A stretch of DNA of 64,000 nucleotides. It comes from Shewanella sp. MR-4 (GTDB taxonomy: Bacteria; Pseudomonadota; Gammaproteobacteria; Enterobacterales; Shewanellaceae). Shown here in pieces: positions 1 through 8,310 of this stretch. The notes beneath the pieces were generated by a model. That model ran no database searches. It saw only the letters and a list, made by a program, of their open reading frames with translations, and was not told the DNA's origin. How positions within the stretch are numbered: position 1 is the first letter of the stretch; each line of letters starts with the position of its first letter. Location of the stretch: the NCBI RefSeq assembly GCF_000014685.1, contig NC_008321.1, positions 1,302,001 to 1,366,000 of the forward strand, given 5' to 3'. The translations under genes were made by a program, and so were the position numbers.

Positions 1-208
1 GTTTGGTCGCTTCCCTGTCATTGCCCACGAGTCCCACTTCACTGGCAATTGCTAAAGGTTCGATAATATTGCTGCCCTGTTCAATCAGCGTATCTTCGAG
101 TTCATAGAAGCGATTTATGGTAAAGTAGCTGCCCAGCAGAATACCGACTAAGATCGTCGGCGCAAGCGCTAGCACCAGAACCCAGGAACGTAAGCTGTAT
201 TTGGTCAT
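1..208 (-). CDS. barA: BarA-type hybrid sensor histidine kinase, N-terminus only
   Basis: Only the first about 69 codons are in the window; the gene runs off the left edge. Read on the minus strand it starts MTKYSLRSWVLVLALAPTI, followed by a membrane segment and a periplasmic stretch ending in IIEPLAIASEVGLVGND. This matches the start of E. coli BarA (MTNYSLR..., IIEPLAVSTE). BarA is the inner-membrane sensor kinase of the BarA/UvrY(GacA) system that acts through the Csr regulators, and it is divergent from rlmD here as in many gammaproteobacteria. A second ATG six codons upstream (codon at 224-226) is possible; I prefer 208 because family conservation begins there. The catalytic domains are not visible. 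Confidence 0.85.
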   Translation of the reverse strand, partial: MTKYSLRSWVLVLALAPTILVGILLGSYFTINRFYELEDTLIEQGSNIIEPLAIASEVGLVGNDREATK

Positions 209-327
209 GTTGTTGACAGGGTTCATAGCCGCAGCGCAGTTTCCTAAATTCTAGGGACGATATGATTTTATAAGACTGCCAGAAAATGGGCGGTCTTTAC
301 CAGTTTTTTATTGATTTAGAGGCCGAA

Positions 328-1677
328 ATGGCACAATTTTTTAAAGCAAAACCAAATAGTTCCAAGCAATTGTCCGCGAAGCAGTCCTTTAGCGTGCACC
401 AGCTCGATCATCTAGGGGCAGGTATAGCACAACATCAGGGAAAAGTCGTATTTATCCCCGGCGCCTTGCCCAGCGAAACCGTGCAGGCGCAGCTGACCGA
501 ACAAAAGAAAAACTATGCCCGAGCCAAGCTAATTAAAGTCGAGACGCCGAGCGCTGAGCGAGTCACGCCGCTATGCCCACATTACCAAAGCTGTGGCGGC
601 TGCGATTTACAGCATATGTCATTAGCTGGGCAACGCGAGCATAAGTCTGCGGCCTTGGTTGATATTATGGCTAAATTTGCTGGCGCCGAAGGCAACTCAG
701 TGCCCGCCTTGACGGGTGAGGGGTGGCACTATCGTCGCCGTGCCCGCCTTGCGACCCTATTTGATAAAAATACCAAGCAGTTGAGCCTAGGGTTTCGTGC
801 CTCGAGCAGCAACCAAGTCGTGCCTATTGATAGCTGTTTAGTCTTGGCGAAACCCTTATCGGATTTAATTGCCCCGTTTGCTAAGTTGCTTAATCAATTG
901 GCGGCCAAATCGAGTCTTGGGCATTTAGAGTTGATTGATGCCGACAACGGCCATTTTGCGGTAATTCGGATCACTAAATCCTTAAATGATAAGGACATGG
1001 CTAAGCTTGCGCAGTTTGCCGAACATCATCAAATCCATATTTGTTTGCAAGACAACAACGGCGAGTTCCATGGGGTGAATGGCACGCTGTTATTGCCCGT
1101 TTACCAGTTGCTCGATGATAAAGCTGGTGCAACGCCTGTGAGCCTCACCTTCACCCCGGGTAACTTTGTGCAAGTGAATGCGCAAATTAACAAGGCCATG
1201 GTGGCGCAGGCGTTAGACTGGTTAGCGCCGCAGCCGGGTGAGCGAATTCTCGATCTCTTCTGTGGTATGGGGAATTTCAGTTTGCCATTAGCTAAACTGG
1301 GCGCCGAAGTGATTGGGGTTGAAGGGGTGCCAGATATGGTTAGCCAAGCCCGTGAAAACGCGGCGGCAAATGGCTTAAGCAATTTAACCTTTTACCATGG
1401 CGATTTAAGTGCCGATTTATCCTGCGAGCCTTGGATGGGCAAGATTGATAAGTTGCTACTCGATCCTGCCCGCGCGGGGGCGTTTGAGAGTTTGCAATGG
1501 CTTAAGAAGATGAAACCTCGCCAAGTAGTGTATGTGTCTTGTAATCCGGCGAGCTTGGCCCGCGACAGTGCGGTGTTACTTGAACGTGGCTACAAGTTAC
1601 AAAAGTTAGGTTTAATCGATATGTTCCCGCAGACACATCATATCGAAGCCATGGCGTTGTTTGAGCTTGCAAAATAA
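328..1677 (+). CDS. rlmD: 23S rRNA (uracil-1939-C5)-methyltransferase RlmD
   Basis: SAM-dependent enzyme that methylates U1939 of 23S rRNA (formerly RumA). The N-terminal TRAM-like part is followed by the Fe-S cysteine cluster CPHYQSCGGC (about residues 83-92) with a further Cys near 170. The SAM-binding motif DLFCGMGNFSLPLA lies near residues 310-323 and the catalytic Cys sits in YVSCNPASLARD near 405. I start at 328 rather than the in-frame ATG at 286, because MAQFFKAKPN is the usual family start and AGAGG at 318-322 gives a good ribosome binding site 5 nt away. 449 residues, normal for the family. It precedes relA, as in E. coli. Confidence 0.95.
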   Translation: MAQFFKAKPNSSKQLSAKQSFSVHQLDHLGAGIAQHQGKVVFIPGALPSETVQAQLTEQKKNYARAKLIKVETPSAERVTPLCPHYQSCGGCDLQHMSLAGQREHKSAALVDIMAKFAGAEGNSVPALTGEGWHYRRRARLATLFDKNTKQLSLGFRASSSNQVVPIDSCLVLAKPLSDLIAPFAKLLNQLAAKSSLGHLELIDADNGHFAVIRITKSLNDKDMAKLAQFAEHHQIHICLQDNNGEFHGVNGTLLLPVYQLLDDKAGATPVSLTFTPGNFVQVNAQINKAMVAQALDWLAPQPGERILDLFCGMGNFSLPLAKLGAEVIGVEGVPDMVSQARENAAANGLSNLTFYHGDLSADLSCEPWMGKIDKLLLDPARAGAFESLQWLKKMKPRQVVYVSCNPASLARDSAVLLERGYKLQKLGLIDMFPQTHHIEAMALFELAK

Positions 1678-1866
1678 AGCTTATCGGTTGGGCAAGGTTT
1701 CTTCACTTGCCCGCGTTATTCGAGTGTAAAGTAAGCAAAGCGTTTGAATAACGTAAAAAATGTGAAGTTTCGTCTCGTTGGGTTTGACAAGTCCGTGCCA
1801 ATGCTGAAGATAGGAGTGCCGAGGTGGTGCCACTTTTCTCTGAGCACGAATAAGGAAATAAATTAG

Positions 1867-4074
1867 ATGGTCTCTGTTCGCGAAGCGCACTTTAATGATC
1901 CCGATTTTCATCTTGAAGATTGGGTGGCTCGCTATGTCAGTCATGTCGAGGAGGCGCAAACCTTACTCACCCTGATTGCACAGGTCGAAGCCTTACCCGC
2001 TAAGAGTCCTGCCGCGAAAAGAGAACTGCTCGAACGTGCCCGCGAGATGATTGAAATCCTCGCGCCGCTGAATATGGATATCGAGACGCTGCAAGCGGCT
2101 ATCCTGTTTGTGGTGTTTGATGCCGGTTTATTAAACGAAGAAGCAATCAAAGAAAAATTTGGCGAGTCCCTCGCGCGGTTAGTCGCCAGCGTTGTGACCA
2201 TGGATGCCATTGGTGCGTTAAAAATTAATCCCAATAGCCGCTCAACCGAGCCGCAAATCGACAATATCCGCCGCATGTTACTGGCGATGGTCGAAGACGT
2301 ACGCGCCGTGGTGATTAAACTGGCCGAGCGTGTTTGTTTGCTGCGCGCCGTGAAAAATGCCGACGAAGAAACCCGCGTCTTGCTTGCCCGCGAAATTGCC
2401 GATATCTATGCACCGCTCGCTAACCGTTTGGGGATTGGTCAGTTAAAGTGGGAATTAGAAGATATTTCCTTCCGTTATCTGCATCCAGATACTTACAAGG
2501 ACATTGCGAAACAGCTCGACGGTAAGCGGTTAGACCGCGAAGTCTATATCGAAAAATTTGTCGAGCAGTTGCAGCAGCGCCTCGATGAGGATCATATCCG
2601 CGCTAAGGTGTATGGTCGTCCAAAACATATCTACAGCATCTGGCGCAAGATGAAGGGCAAACACCTCAAGTTTGATGAGTTGTTTGACGTGCGCGCCGTG
2701 CGGATTGTCACCGAGCGTTTGCAGGACTGCTATGGCGCCTTAGGGGTCGTGCACACTCTTTGGCACCATATCCCGCGCGAGTTCGACGACTACGTGGCCA
2801 ACCCTAAACCTAACGGTTATCAATCGATTCATACCGTAGTGGTGGGGCCTGAAGGTAAAACCGTTGAAATTCAAATTCGTACCCAAGATATGCATGAAGA
2901 TGCAGAGCTGGGGGTTGCCGCGCACTGGAAATACAAAGAGGGTAATCACTCCGGCAAACAGAGCGGCTACGAAGAAAAAATCAATTGGCTGCGTAAAATT
3001 CTGCAATGGCAGGAAGACGTGGTCGAGAGCGGCAACTTGGTTGAAGAAGTCCGCAGCCAAGTGTTTGAGGATAGAGTCTATGTCTTTACCCCTAGCGGTG
3101 AAGTCGTTGACTTGCCACTCGGCTCAACCGTGCTCGACTTTGCCTACTATATTCACTCGCAGGTCGGCCATAAGTGTATCGGTGCCAAGGTCGATGGCCG
3201 CATTGTGCCGTTTACTTATCAGGTTGAAACGGGTGAGCGTATCGAGATCATCACCTCGAAGCACCCTAATCCTAAGCGTGATTGGCTTAATCCCAACTTA
3301 GGTTATATCCGCACATCGCGGGCGCGCTCGAAAATTCAGCATTGGTTTAAGCAGCAGGACCGCGATAAAAACATTATCGCTGGCAAAGAAATGCTCGAAG
3401 CCGAGCTGGCGCGAGTCAGCCTTAAAATCAAAGATGCCGCCATCGCCGTTGAGCGTTTTAATATGGCGAGTATGGACGACTTGCTTGCAGCTATCGGCGG
3501 CGGTGATGTGCGTTTACATCAGGTCGTTAACCATATTCAAAGTAAGTTGCGCCTCGATGAGGCGAGCGAAGAAGATGCGGTAGAAGAATTAGTTAAGAAG
3601 AGCCAACCTAAATCTGGCACCAATAGCCGTGGGCAGGTGGAAGTGAATGGCGTGGGTAACTTACTCAGCCATATCGCCCGTTGCTGCCAGCCTGTGCCAG
3701 GGGATGAGATTTTAGGCTTTATCACTAAAGGGCGCGGTATTTCGGTGCATCGCTCCGACTGTGAACAGGTGAAAGAGTTAATGCGCGTTCACCCAGAACG
3801 TGGCGTCGATGTGGTTTGGGGCGAAAATTACTCTGGCGGTTATCGCATGCGCCTGCGCGTTTTGGCCCATGATCGCAGCGGCTTATTGCGGGATCTGACC
3901 TCGGTACTCGCCGCCGAAAAATCCAATGTGCTTGCCATGAGTTCCTCATCGGATATTAAGAATCAGACGGCGGCCATTGAGCTGGAATTAGAGCTTTATA
4001 ATCTCGATGGCTTATCGCGGGTGTTATCTAAGCTCTCCCAAGTCGATAGCGTGATAGAAGCAAGACGGCTTTAA
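1867..4074 (+). CDS. relA: GTP pyrophosphokinase RelA, (p)ppGpp synthetase I
   Basis: Ribosome-associated stringent response enzyme that makes (p)ppGpp when uncharged tRNA is in the A site. 735 residues, typical. The N-terminal hydrolase domain is degenerate: the HD motif position reads FVVFDAG (about residues 78-84), so no hydrolase activity is expected. The synthetase domain carries RPKHIYSIWRKMKGK and an EFDD motif (about residue 305); the acidic EXDD form is known to mark monofunctional RelA rather than SpoT/Rel. It is followed by TGS (about 405-465), a conserved Cys pair in HIARCCQPVPGD (about 600) and a C-terminal ACT domain. AAGGAA at 1853-1858 serves the ATG. A 189-base gap separates it from rlmD, so it probably has its own promoter. 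Confidence 0.97.
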   Translation: MVSVREAHFNDPDFHLEDWVARYVSHVEEAQTLLTLIAQVEALPAKSPAAKRELLERAREMIEILAPLNMDIETLQAAILFVVFDAGLLNEEAIKEKFGESLARLVASVVTMDAIGALKINPNSRSTEPQIDNIRRMLLAMVEDVRAVVIKLAERVCLLRAVKNADEETRVLLAREIADIYAPLANRLGIGQLKWELEDISFRYLHPDTYKDIAKQLDGKRLDREVYIEKFVEQLQQRLDEDHIRAKVYGRPKHIYSIWRKMKGKHLKFDELFDVRAVRIVTERLQDCYGALGVVHTLWHHIPREFDDYVANPKPNGYQSIHTVVVGPEGKTVEIQIRTQDMHEDAELGVAAHWKYKEGNHSGKQSGYEEKINWLRKILQWQEDVVESGNLVEEVRSQVFEDRVYVFTPSGEVVDLPLGSTVLDFAYYIHSQVGHKCIGAKVDGRIVPFTYQVETGERIEIITSKHPNPKRDWLNPNLGYIRTSRARSKIQHWFKQQDRDKNIIAGKEMLEAELARVSLKIKDAAIAVERFNMASMDDLLAAIGGGDVRLHQVVNHIQSKLRLDEASEEDAVEELVKKSQPKSGTNSRGQVEVNGVGNLLSHIARCCQPVPGDEILGFITKGRGISVHRSDCEQVKELMRVHPERGVDVVWGENYSGGYRMRLRVLAHDRSGLLRDLTSVLAAEKSNVLAMSSSSDIKNQTAAIELELELYNLDGLSRVLSKLSQVDSVIEARRL

Positions 4075-4161
4075 GGTTAGCAATACCTTTCGAAGCGATT
4101 AGCCTCGAAATTAGCTTTGATAAGAGATATAGATTGGGGGGGCGGGAGGCTGTTCACCATT

Positions 4162-4266
4162 CTGAGCAATGGCATTTGCTCTCCGACGCGCAGCGAGTCC
4201 GTCCTTGGATGCTCGACCGCCCCATCCGTGGGGCGGACGGTCGTCTCGCAAATCACCATTGCTCAG
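4162..4266. repeat. Nested inverted-repeat element downstream of relA
   Basis: The outer arms are 4162-4179 and 4248-4266: CTGAGCAATGG-TTTGC against GCAAAT-CCATTGCTCAG, near perfect with one small indel. Inside lies a perfect 8-bp hairpin CCGCCCCA-TCCG-TGGGGCGG at 4217-4236, itself flanked by CGACCG/CGGTCG. No credible protein is encoded on either strand. The 13-mer TCCTTGGATGCTC (4202-4214) recurs on the opposite strand in the structured element at 5130-5390. It looks like an interspersed palindromic repeat or a structured RNA; its exact family is not recognised. Confidence 0.6.
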
Positions 4267-4380
4267 CTTCCTAGCATCGTTGTTGGCTGTAGGTTTCAAA
4301 GAGACACACAGCATGCTTTGGGACATTTCCGAGTTATATTTTTAGCTCGAATTAGTGAATTTCTAATTAAAATTTCTATG

Positions 4381-4449
4381 GGCTAACATTTTAAATAACC
4401 GGCCCGCGTAGCGGGTCCGGCGGAAGCAAAGTTGATTTATTTGTTAAGG
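4381..4449 (-). other. attC-like recombination site (3' end of cassette)
   Basis: Minus strand, about 69 bases. R'' is CCTTAAC (4449-4443) and R' is GTTAGCC (4387-4381); each fits the RYYYAAC / GTTRRRY consensus at 6 of 7 positions. The core is CCGGACCCGC-TAC-GCGGGCCGG (4420-4399), a stem with one extra unpaired base, the kind of bulge attC sites use for strand choice. AAATAA/TTATTT can pair outside it. The stop codon of the cassette gene (4437-4439) lies inside the site, as is common for cassettes. Confidence 0.55.
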
Positions 4450-4910
4450 CTTAACTTGCCAGTCCAATAATCAATGGATAATTTAACTGCGTTATCAAAA
4501 TCAACGATTGAACCATCTACTAATTCTACCTCTAGCATGGAAATGTCAAAGCCACGACTAAATCCAGATGAAAACGCGCCCTGGTGAACCTGGGCTTTTC
4601 GGATAACTGGAGTTCGTGTTTTATCTAAACTGGCATGTTTTGAACCATTACATATATCGCGCATGACTCGGAGACTTGGACACTCACTCCCAACATATCC
4701 TTGTAAATCAATTAATTGTTTATATGGGAGGTTGTTTTTGTACTCTTCATAATACCAATCACACAAGTGCCAGAGTTTTCCTGCACATTCGACGGCAAGC
4801 TCTTCATTAAGCGGATCAGTAAGGAATACTGCAATCTTTCTTTGTACTGAATCCCAGTAATTAATAAATGAGTTAGTGCCAAACGAGTAATGCATTATCT
4901 ATGACCTTAA
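4387..4910 (-). mobile_element. Putative integron-type gene cassette inserted between relA and mazG
   Basis: On the minus strand the order is attC-like site (4905-4964), a short gap, the ATG of a 152-codon gene, its stop, and a second attC-like site (4381-4449) into which the gene runs. The decisive sign is that the cassette front after the presumed G^TT crossover (TTAAGG, 4910-4905) is exactly complementary to the R'' box CCTTAAC (4449-4443) of the site at the other end, as expected of a cassette inserted as a circle. No integrase gene or attI was seen in the window, so this would be an isolated cassette. Related bacteria normally have relA next to mazG. Confidence 0.6.
4437..4895 (-). CDS. 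Hypothetical protein encoded in the putative gene cassette
   Basis: 152 residues, not assigned to a named family. No signal peptide or membrane segment is seen. The middle is rich in Trp, Tyr, Cys and charged residues (LWHLCDWYYEEYKNN), followed by RDICNGSKHASLD and an acidic C-terminal part with FDISMLEVELVDGSIVDFDNA. The N-x-x-K-H stretch in a helical protein is reminiscent of HEPN-like proteins of defence and toxin systems, but this is a loose resemblance only. The ATG is 10 bases downstream of one attC-like site and the stop is inside the other, so it is a one-gene cassette reading toward relA. Convergent with relA and shorter than its neighbours. Confidence 0.75.
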   Translation of the reverse strand: MHYSFGTNSFINYWDSVQRKIAVFLTDPLNEELAVECAGKLWHLCDWYYEEYKNNLPYKQLIDLQGYVGSECPSLRVMRDICNGSKHASLDKTRTPVIRKAQVHQGAFSSGFSRGFDISMLEVELVDGSIVDFDNAVKLSIDYWTGKLSLNK

Positions 4911-4964
4911 CGTCTTAGTATTTATGCGCTGCGCTGTTTGCAGGGCATAAATCGCTTGTTGGAC
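4905..4964 (-). other. attC-like recombination site (5' side of cassette gene)
   Basis: Minus strand, 60 bases. R'' is GTCCAAC (4964-4958, full match to RYYYAAC) and R' is GTTAAGG (4911-4905, 6 of 7 to GTTRRRY). Between them is a 13-bp stem with one mismatch: 4920-4932 against 4940-4952 (ATTTATGC...GCATAAAT) with a 7-base loop. By cassette logic this site belongs to a preceding cassette. The stretch 4911-5125 could be a very small one, since GTTAGAT at 5126-5120 also fits R', but it holds at most a 15-codon ORF. Confidence 0.55.
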
Positions 4965-5129
4965 TTGGCCGCTGCCACATCCATGTCAATTGGTATAAAT
5001 GATGCTATAGGAATTTGCTTTTTTGCGGTAGCGGTTTTTTATACAGTTTGGTTGGTAATTACTTGATATTGTTTTAGCTTTCTCATGCTTTTACGCTTAT
5101 TTTTTGCTGATTAATCGCTATCTAACGAC

Positions 5130-5395
5130 TCAAAACTCCAAGGATTACATCTTCCCTCGGAGTTGCCGCGGGGCGAGTAGACAAATTGCGTGAGTCTCGC
5201 CACGGATGGCGAGCTAGCTTTCGCAGGTGCAGGGACGCATCCTTCGGAAGCGATAGCAAATTTGGCAATGAGCACAAGGGGCTTTCAACTCCGTTAGGGG
5301 CGTCTTGGAGCATCCAAGGAGGATAGGACGAGCAGTTCTCCTTGGTCGGGTGTGGGGTGAAGCCCCACGACTTTGATTAAGCATTCAAGCTACGA
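5130..5395. repeat. Structured intergenic element upstream of mazG
   Basis: This tract has several local inverted repeats and no credible gene. CTCGCC/GGCGAG is at 5196-5213. CGGAGTT (about 5157) pairs with AACTCCG (about 5287). CAAGGAG (about 5315) pairs with CTCCTTG (about 5336). GTGGGG-CCCCAC lies at about 5350-5370. GAGCATCCAAGGA (5308-5320) is the reverse complement of a 13-mer in the element at 4162-4266, so two related elements lie in opposite orientation on either side of the cassette. It could be an interspersed Shewanella repeat or a structured RNA; a family name cannot be given from sequence alone. Confidence 0.5.
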
Positions 5396-5668
5396 AAAAG
5401 ATGGGATACATAACATCTAAGTCGAACCATCAACTTTTCTATAGGCAGAGCTTTACTTGGCCTATTCCCCTTTTAAACTGCGAAACCCACTTTGGGGCAT
5501 ATTCTCTTCACTAAAATCTTATCTCTGACTCAAAATAGCACTTTAAGCTTGGCTACTTTATCATTAGCGCTTTATTGCCATTATTGCAGCCTTAGTTGCG
5601 ACTCAGCTTGAGTGTATTCCTGTTTACGCATCCTGCACTTGTGTCGACTATCTTGAAAGGATATCAGC
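5396..5668. other. AT-rich leader region of mazG
   Basis: No gene is seen. This stretch after the structured element presumably holds the mazG promoter. AAAGGA at 5655-5660 is the ribosome binding site of mazG. Confidence 0.4.
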
Positions 5669-6547
5669 ATGACTTCCCATACCACGCCTTCTATTTCTGA
5701 GCTTTCAGCAACAGCACTTTCTGCAACCGATGTCGCGCCGCTACTGAAGATTATGGAGAAGCTGCGCGATCCGCAAACGGGTTGTCCTTGGGATAAAGCG
5801 CAGACCTTTCAAACCATAGTGCCTTTTACCCTCGAAGAGGCCTATGAAGTGGCCGACACTATTGAACGTTTAGCCCTAGACGAGCTGCCCGATGAGCTGG
5901 GGGATTTATTATTCCAAGTGGTGTTTTATTGCCAGCTAGGCAAAGAGCAGGGCAGGTTTGATTTCAGCACCGTCGTCAATAAAATCACCGACAAACTCAC
6001 TCGTCGTCATCCCCACGTGTTTGGCGAAGCCACGTTTGAGGCCGATGCCAGTAGTCAGCAAATGAAAGCCAATTGGGAAGCAATCAAAGCCAGCGAGCGT
6101 GAACAAAAGGCATTGGCGGCTGGGGTGACTTCACCAAGCGAGGTTTCTGTGCTTGATGATATTCCGCGTGCACAGCCGGCGTTATCCCGTTCAATCAAAA
6201 TTCAGCAGCGGGTCGCACGTGTCGGGTTCGATTGGCCTGAGCTTGAGCCCGTTGTCGCAAAAATCCACGAAGAAATTGATGAAGTGCTGGCGGAGGTGAA
6301 TCAGCCAACACTCGACCAAGCCAAAGTACAGGCCGAAATGGGCGACTTATTGTTTGCGGTGGTGAATTTGGCGCGTCATTTAAAGGTGGACCCAGAACAA
6401 GCGCTGCGCCAAGCCAATGTTAAATTTGAACGCCGTTTTAAAGGTGTAGAGGCATTTGCAAGACAAAATAATAAAGCATTAGAAGAACATAGCTTAGAAG
6501 AGTTAGATGCCTATTGGGATAAGGTTAAACAGGGCGAGCCAAGATAA
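5669..6547 (+). CDS. mazG: Nucleoside triphosphate pyrophosphohydrolase MazG
   Basis: Hydrolyses NTPs to NMP and pyrophosphate; in E. coli it also lowers ppGpp-linked signalling by acting with the mazEF system. 292 residues with the usual two MazG repeats: the first contains LRDPQTGCPWDKAQTFQTIVP and the metal-binding EEAYEVAD...DELGDLLFQV pattern (about residues 28-90); the second contains EEIDEVLAE and AEMGDLLFAVVNLARHL (about 205-250). It starts at an ATG with AAAGGA nine bases upstream. Normally adjacent to relA; here 1.6 kb of accessory DNA lies between. pyrG follows after 116 bases with its own promoter. Confidence 0.95.
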   Translation: MTSHTTPSISELSATALSATDVAPLLKIMEKLRDPQTGCPWDKAQTFQTIVPFTLEEAYEVADTIERLALDELPDELGDLLFQVVFYCQLGKEQGRFDFSTVVNKITDKLTRRHPHVFGEATFEADASSQQMKANWEAIKASEREQKALAAGVTSPSEVSVLDDIPRAQPALSRSIKIQQRVARVGFDWPELEPVVAKIHEEIDEVLAEVNQPTLDQAKVQAEMGDLLFAVVNLARHLKVDPEQALRQANVKFERRFKGVEAFARQNNKALEEHSLEELDAYWDKVKQGEPR

Positions 6548-6570
6548 AGGGCAAATTATCCGGATTGGTG

Positions 6571-6599
6571 TTTGTCGAATGGCAACACCTTTGGTATAC
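6571..6599 (+). promoter_or_regulatory. Likely sigma-70 promoter of pyrG
   Basis: -35 TTGTCG (6571-6576), a 17-base spacer and -10 TATACT (6594-6599), about 65 bases before the pyrG ATG. Inferred by consensus match only. Confidence 0.6.
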
Positions 6600-6663
6600 T
6601 ACTGCCCCGTCCTAGTGCTTTCTTACAAGCACGTATTTTCAAACTCATTTTCTCAGGTTCAGC

Positions 6664-8304
6664 ATGACTACAAGGTATATCTTCGTTACTGGTGGTGTGG
6701 TTTCATCACTAGGTAAAGGCATTGCAGCCGCTTCATTAGCCGCAATTTTAGAGGCCCGTGGTCTCAATGTAACCATCATGAAACTGGACCCATACATTAA
6801 CGTTGATCCAGGTACCATGAGCCCAACGCAACATGGTGAAGTGTTTGTGACTGAGGACGGCGCAGAAACAGACCTTGACCTTGGCCACTATGAGCGTTTC
6901 ATCCGCACTAAGATGAACCGTCGCAACAACTTCACTACGGGTCGTATTTACGAGGAAGTACTGCGTAAAGAGCGTCGCGGTGATTACTTAGGTGCGACCA
7001 TTCAGGTGATCCCACACATCACTAACGCGATCAAAGAAAAAGTGATTGCAGGTGGTGAAGGTCACGATGTGGCTATCGTTGAAATCGGCGGTACTGTGGG
7101 TGATATCGAATCACTGCCATTCCTTGAGTCTATCCGCCAGTTAGGTGTTGAACTGGGCCGCGATCGTACCCTGTTTATGCATTTAACCTTAGTACCATTC
7201 CTTGGCGCAGCGGGTGAAGTGAAAACCAAACCGACTCAACATTCAGTCAAAGAATTGCGTTCTATCGGTATTGCACCAGATGTGCTGATCTGCCGTGGCG
7301 ACCGCGCGATTCCTGCCAACGAGCGTGCGAAGATTTCGTTATTCTGTAACGTTGAAGAACGTGCGGTTATTTCATTAAAAGATGTCGACAGCATCTACAA
7401 GATCCCAGCGCTGCTGCGCTCACAGGGTTTAGATGACTTAGTGGTTAAGCGTTTTGGCTTAGAATGCCGCGAAGCTGACTTGTCTGAGTGGGAAAACGTC
7501 ATTTACCAAGAAGCTAATCCAAACGGCGAAGTCGTGATTGGTATGGTAGGTAAATACATCGAACTGCCAGACGCCTATAAGTCAGTCAACGAAGCATTAA
7601 AGCACGCTGGCCTTAAAAATCGCGTATCTGTGACTATCAAGTATATCGATTCACAAACCGTAGAAGCGAAAGGCGATGAAGTTCTGCAAGGTTTAGACGG
7701 TATCTTAGTTCCAGGCGGCTTCGGTGAGCGCGGTGTGGAAGGTAAGATTCTGGCGGCTAAATATGCCCGTGAAAACGAGCTGCCGTACTTTGGTATCTGT
7801 TTAGGTATGCAAGTGGCGCTGATTGAATTTGCCCGTAACGTTGCAGGCATGGCCGATGCACACTCAACCGAATTCAATAAAGCAACGCCATTCCCAGTGG
7901 TTGGCTTAATCACTGAATGGGTTGATGAAGAAGGTAACGTTGAACAACGCCATGAAGCCTCTGATTTAGGTGGCACTATGCGTTTAGGGGCACAGTTATG
8001 TCACCTGCTTGAAGGTTCAAAAGCGGCGCAAGCGTACAAAGGTAACACTTGTGTTGAGCGTCACCGTCACCGTTACGAAGTGAACAACAAGTACAGAGAA
8101 CGTTTAGAGCAAGCGGGTCTAGTATTTAGTGGTTTATCTTCTGACCGTAAACTGGTTGAGATGATTGAGCTGAAAGATCATCCTTGGTTTGTTGCGGGTC
8201 AATTCCACCCAGAATTCACTTCGACCCCACGCGATGGTCATCCATTGTTCGAAGGTTTCGTTGCTGCCGCAAGTGCACATCAAAAACGTGATCTGAAGAA
8301 ATAA
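6664..8304 (+). CDS. pyrG: CTP synthase PyrG
   Basis: Converts UTP, ATP and glutamine to CTP, the last step of pyrimidine nucleotide synthesis. 546 residues. The N-terminal amidoligase domain opens with YIFVTGGVVSSLGKGI (P-loop) and carries DPYINVDPGTMSP. The C-terminal class I glutaminase has the nucleophile Cys in YFGICLGMQ (about residue 379) and the HPEF pair near residue 517. It is followed by an intrinsic terminator and then eno, the order seen in E. coli. An in-frame upstream extension is not needed, because the family start MTTRYIFVTGG is at this ATG. Confidence 0.98.
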   Translation: MTTRYIFVTGGVVSSLGKGIAAASLAAILEARGLNVTIMKLDPYINVDPGTMSPTQHGEVFVTEDGAETDLDLGHYERFIRTKMNRRNNFTTGRIYEEVLRKERRGDYLGATIQVIPHITNAIKEKVIAGGEGHDVAIVEIGGTVGDIESLPFLESIRQLGVELGRDRTLFMHLTLVPFLGAAGEVKTKPTQHSVKELRSIGIAPDVLICRGDRAIPANERAKISLFCNVEERAVISLKDVDSIYKIPALLRSQGLDDLVVKRFGLECREADLSEWENVIYQEANPNGEVVIGMVGKYIELPDAYKSVNEALKHAGLKNRVSVTIKYIDSQTVEAKGDEVLQGLDGILVPGGFGERGVEGKILAAKYARENELPYFGICLGMQVALIEFARNVAGMADAHSTEFNKATPFPVVGLITEWVDEEGNVEQRHEASDLGGTMRLGAQLCHLLEGSKAAQAYKGNTCVERHRHRYEVNNKYRERLEQAGLVFSGLSSDRKLVEMIELKDHPWFVAGQFHPEFTSTPRDGHPLFEGFVAAASAHQKRDLKK

Positions 8305-8310
8305 ATTTTA

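Noticed and set aside
4117..4386. 89-codon plus-strand ORF and two minus-strand ORFs after relA
   Set aside because: They run through the inverted repeats and show no family resemblance or ribosome binding site.
5122..5313. 63-codon minus-strand ORF in the structured element
   Set aside because: Covers palindromic DNA with no coding signs.
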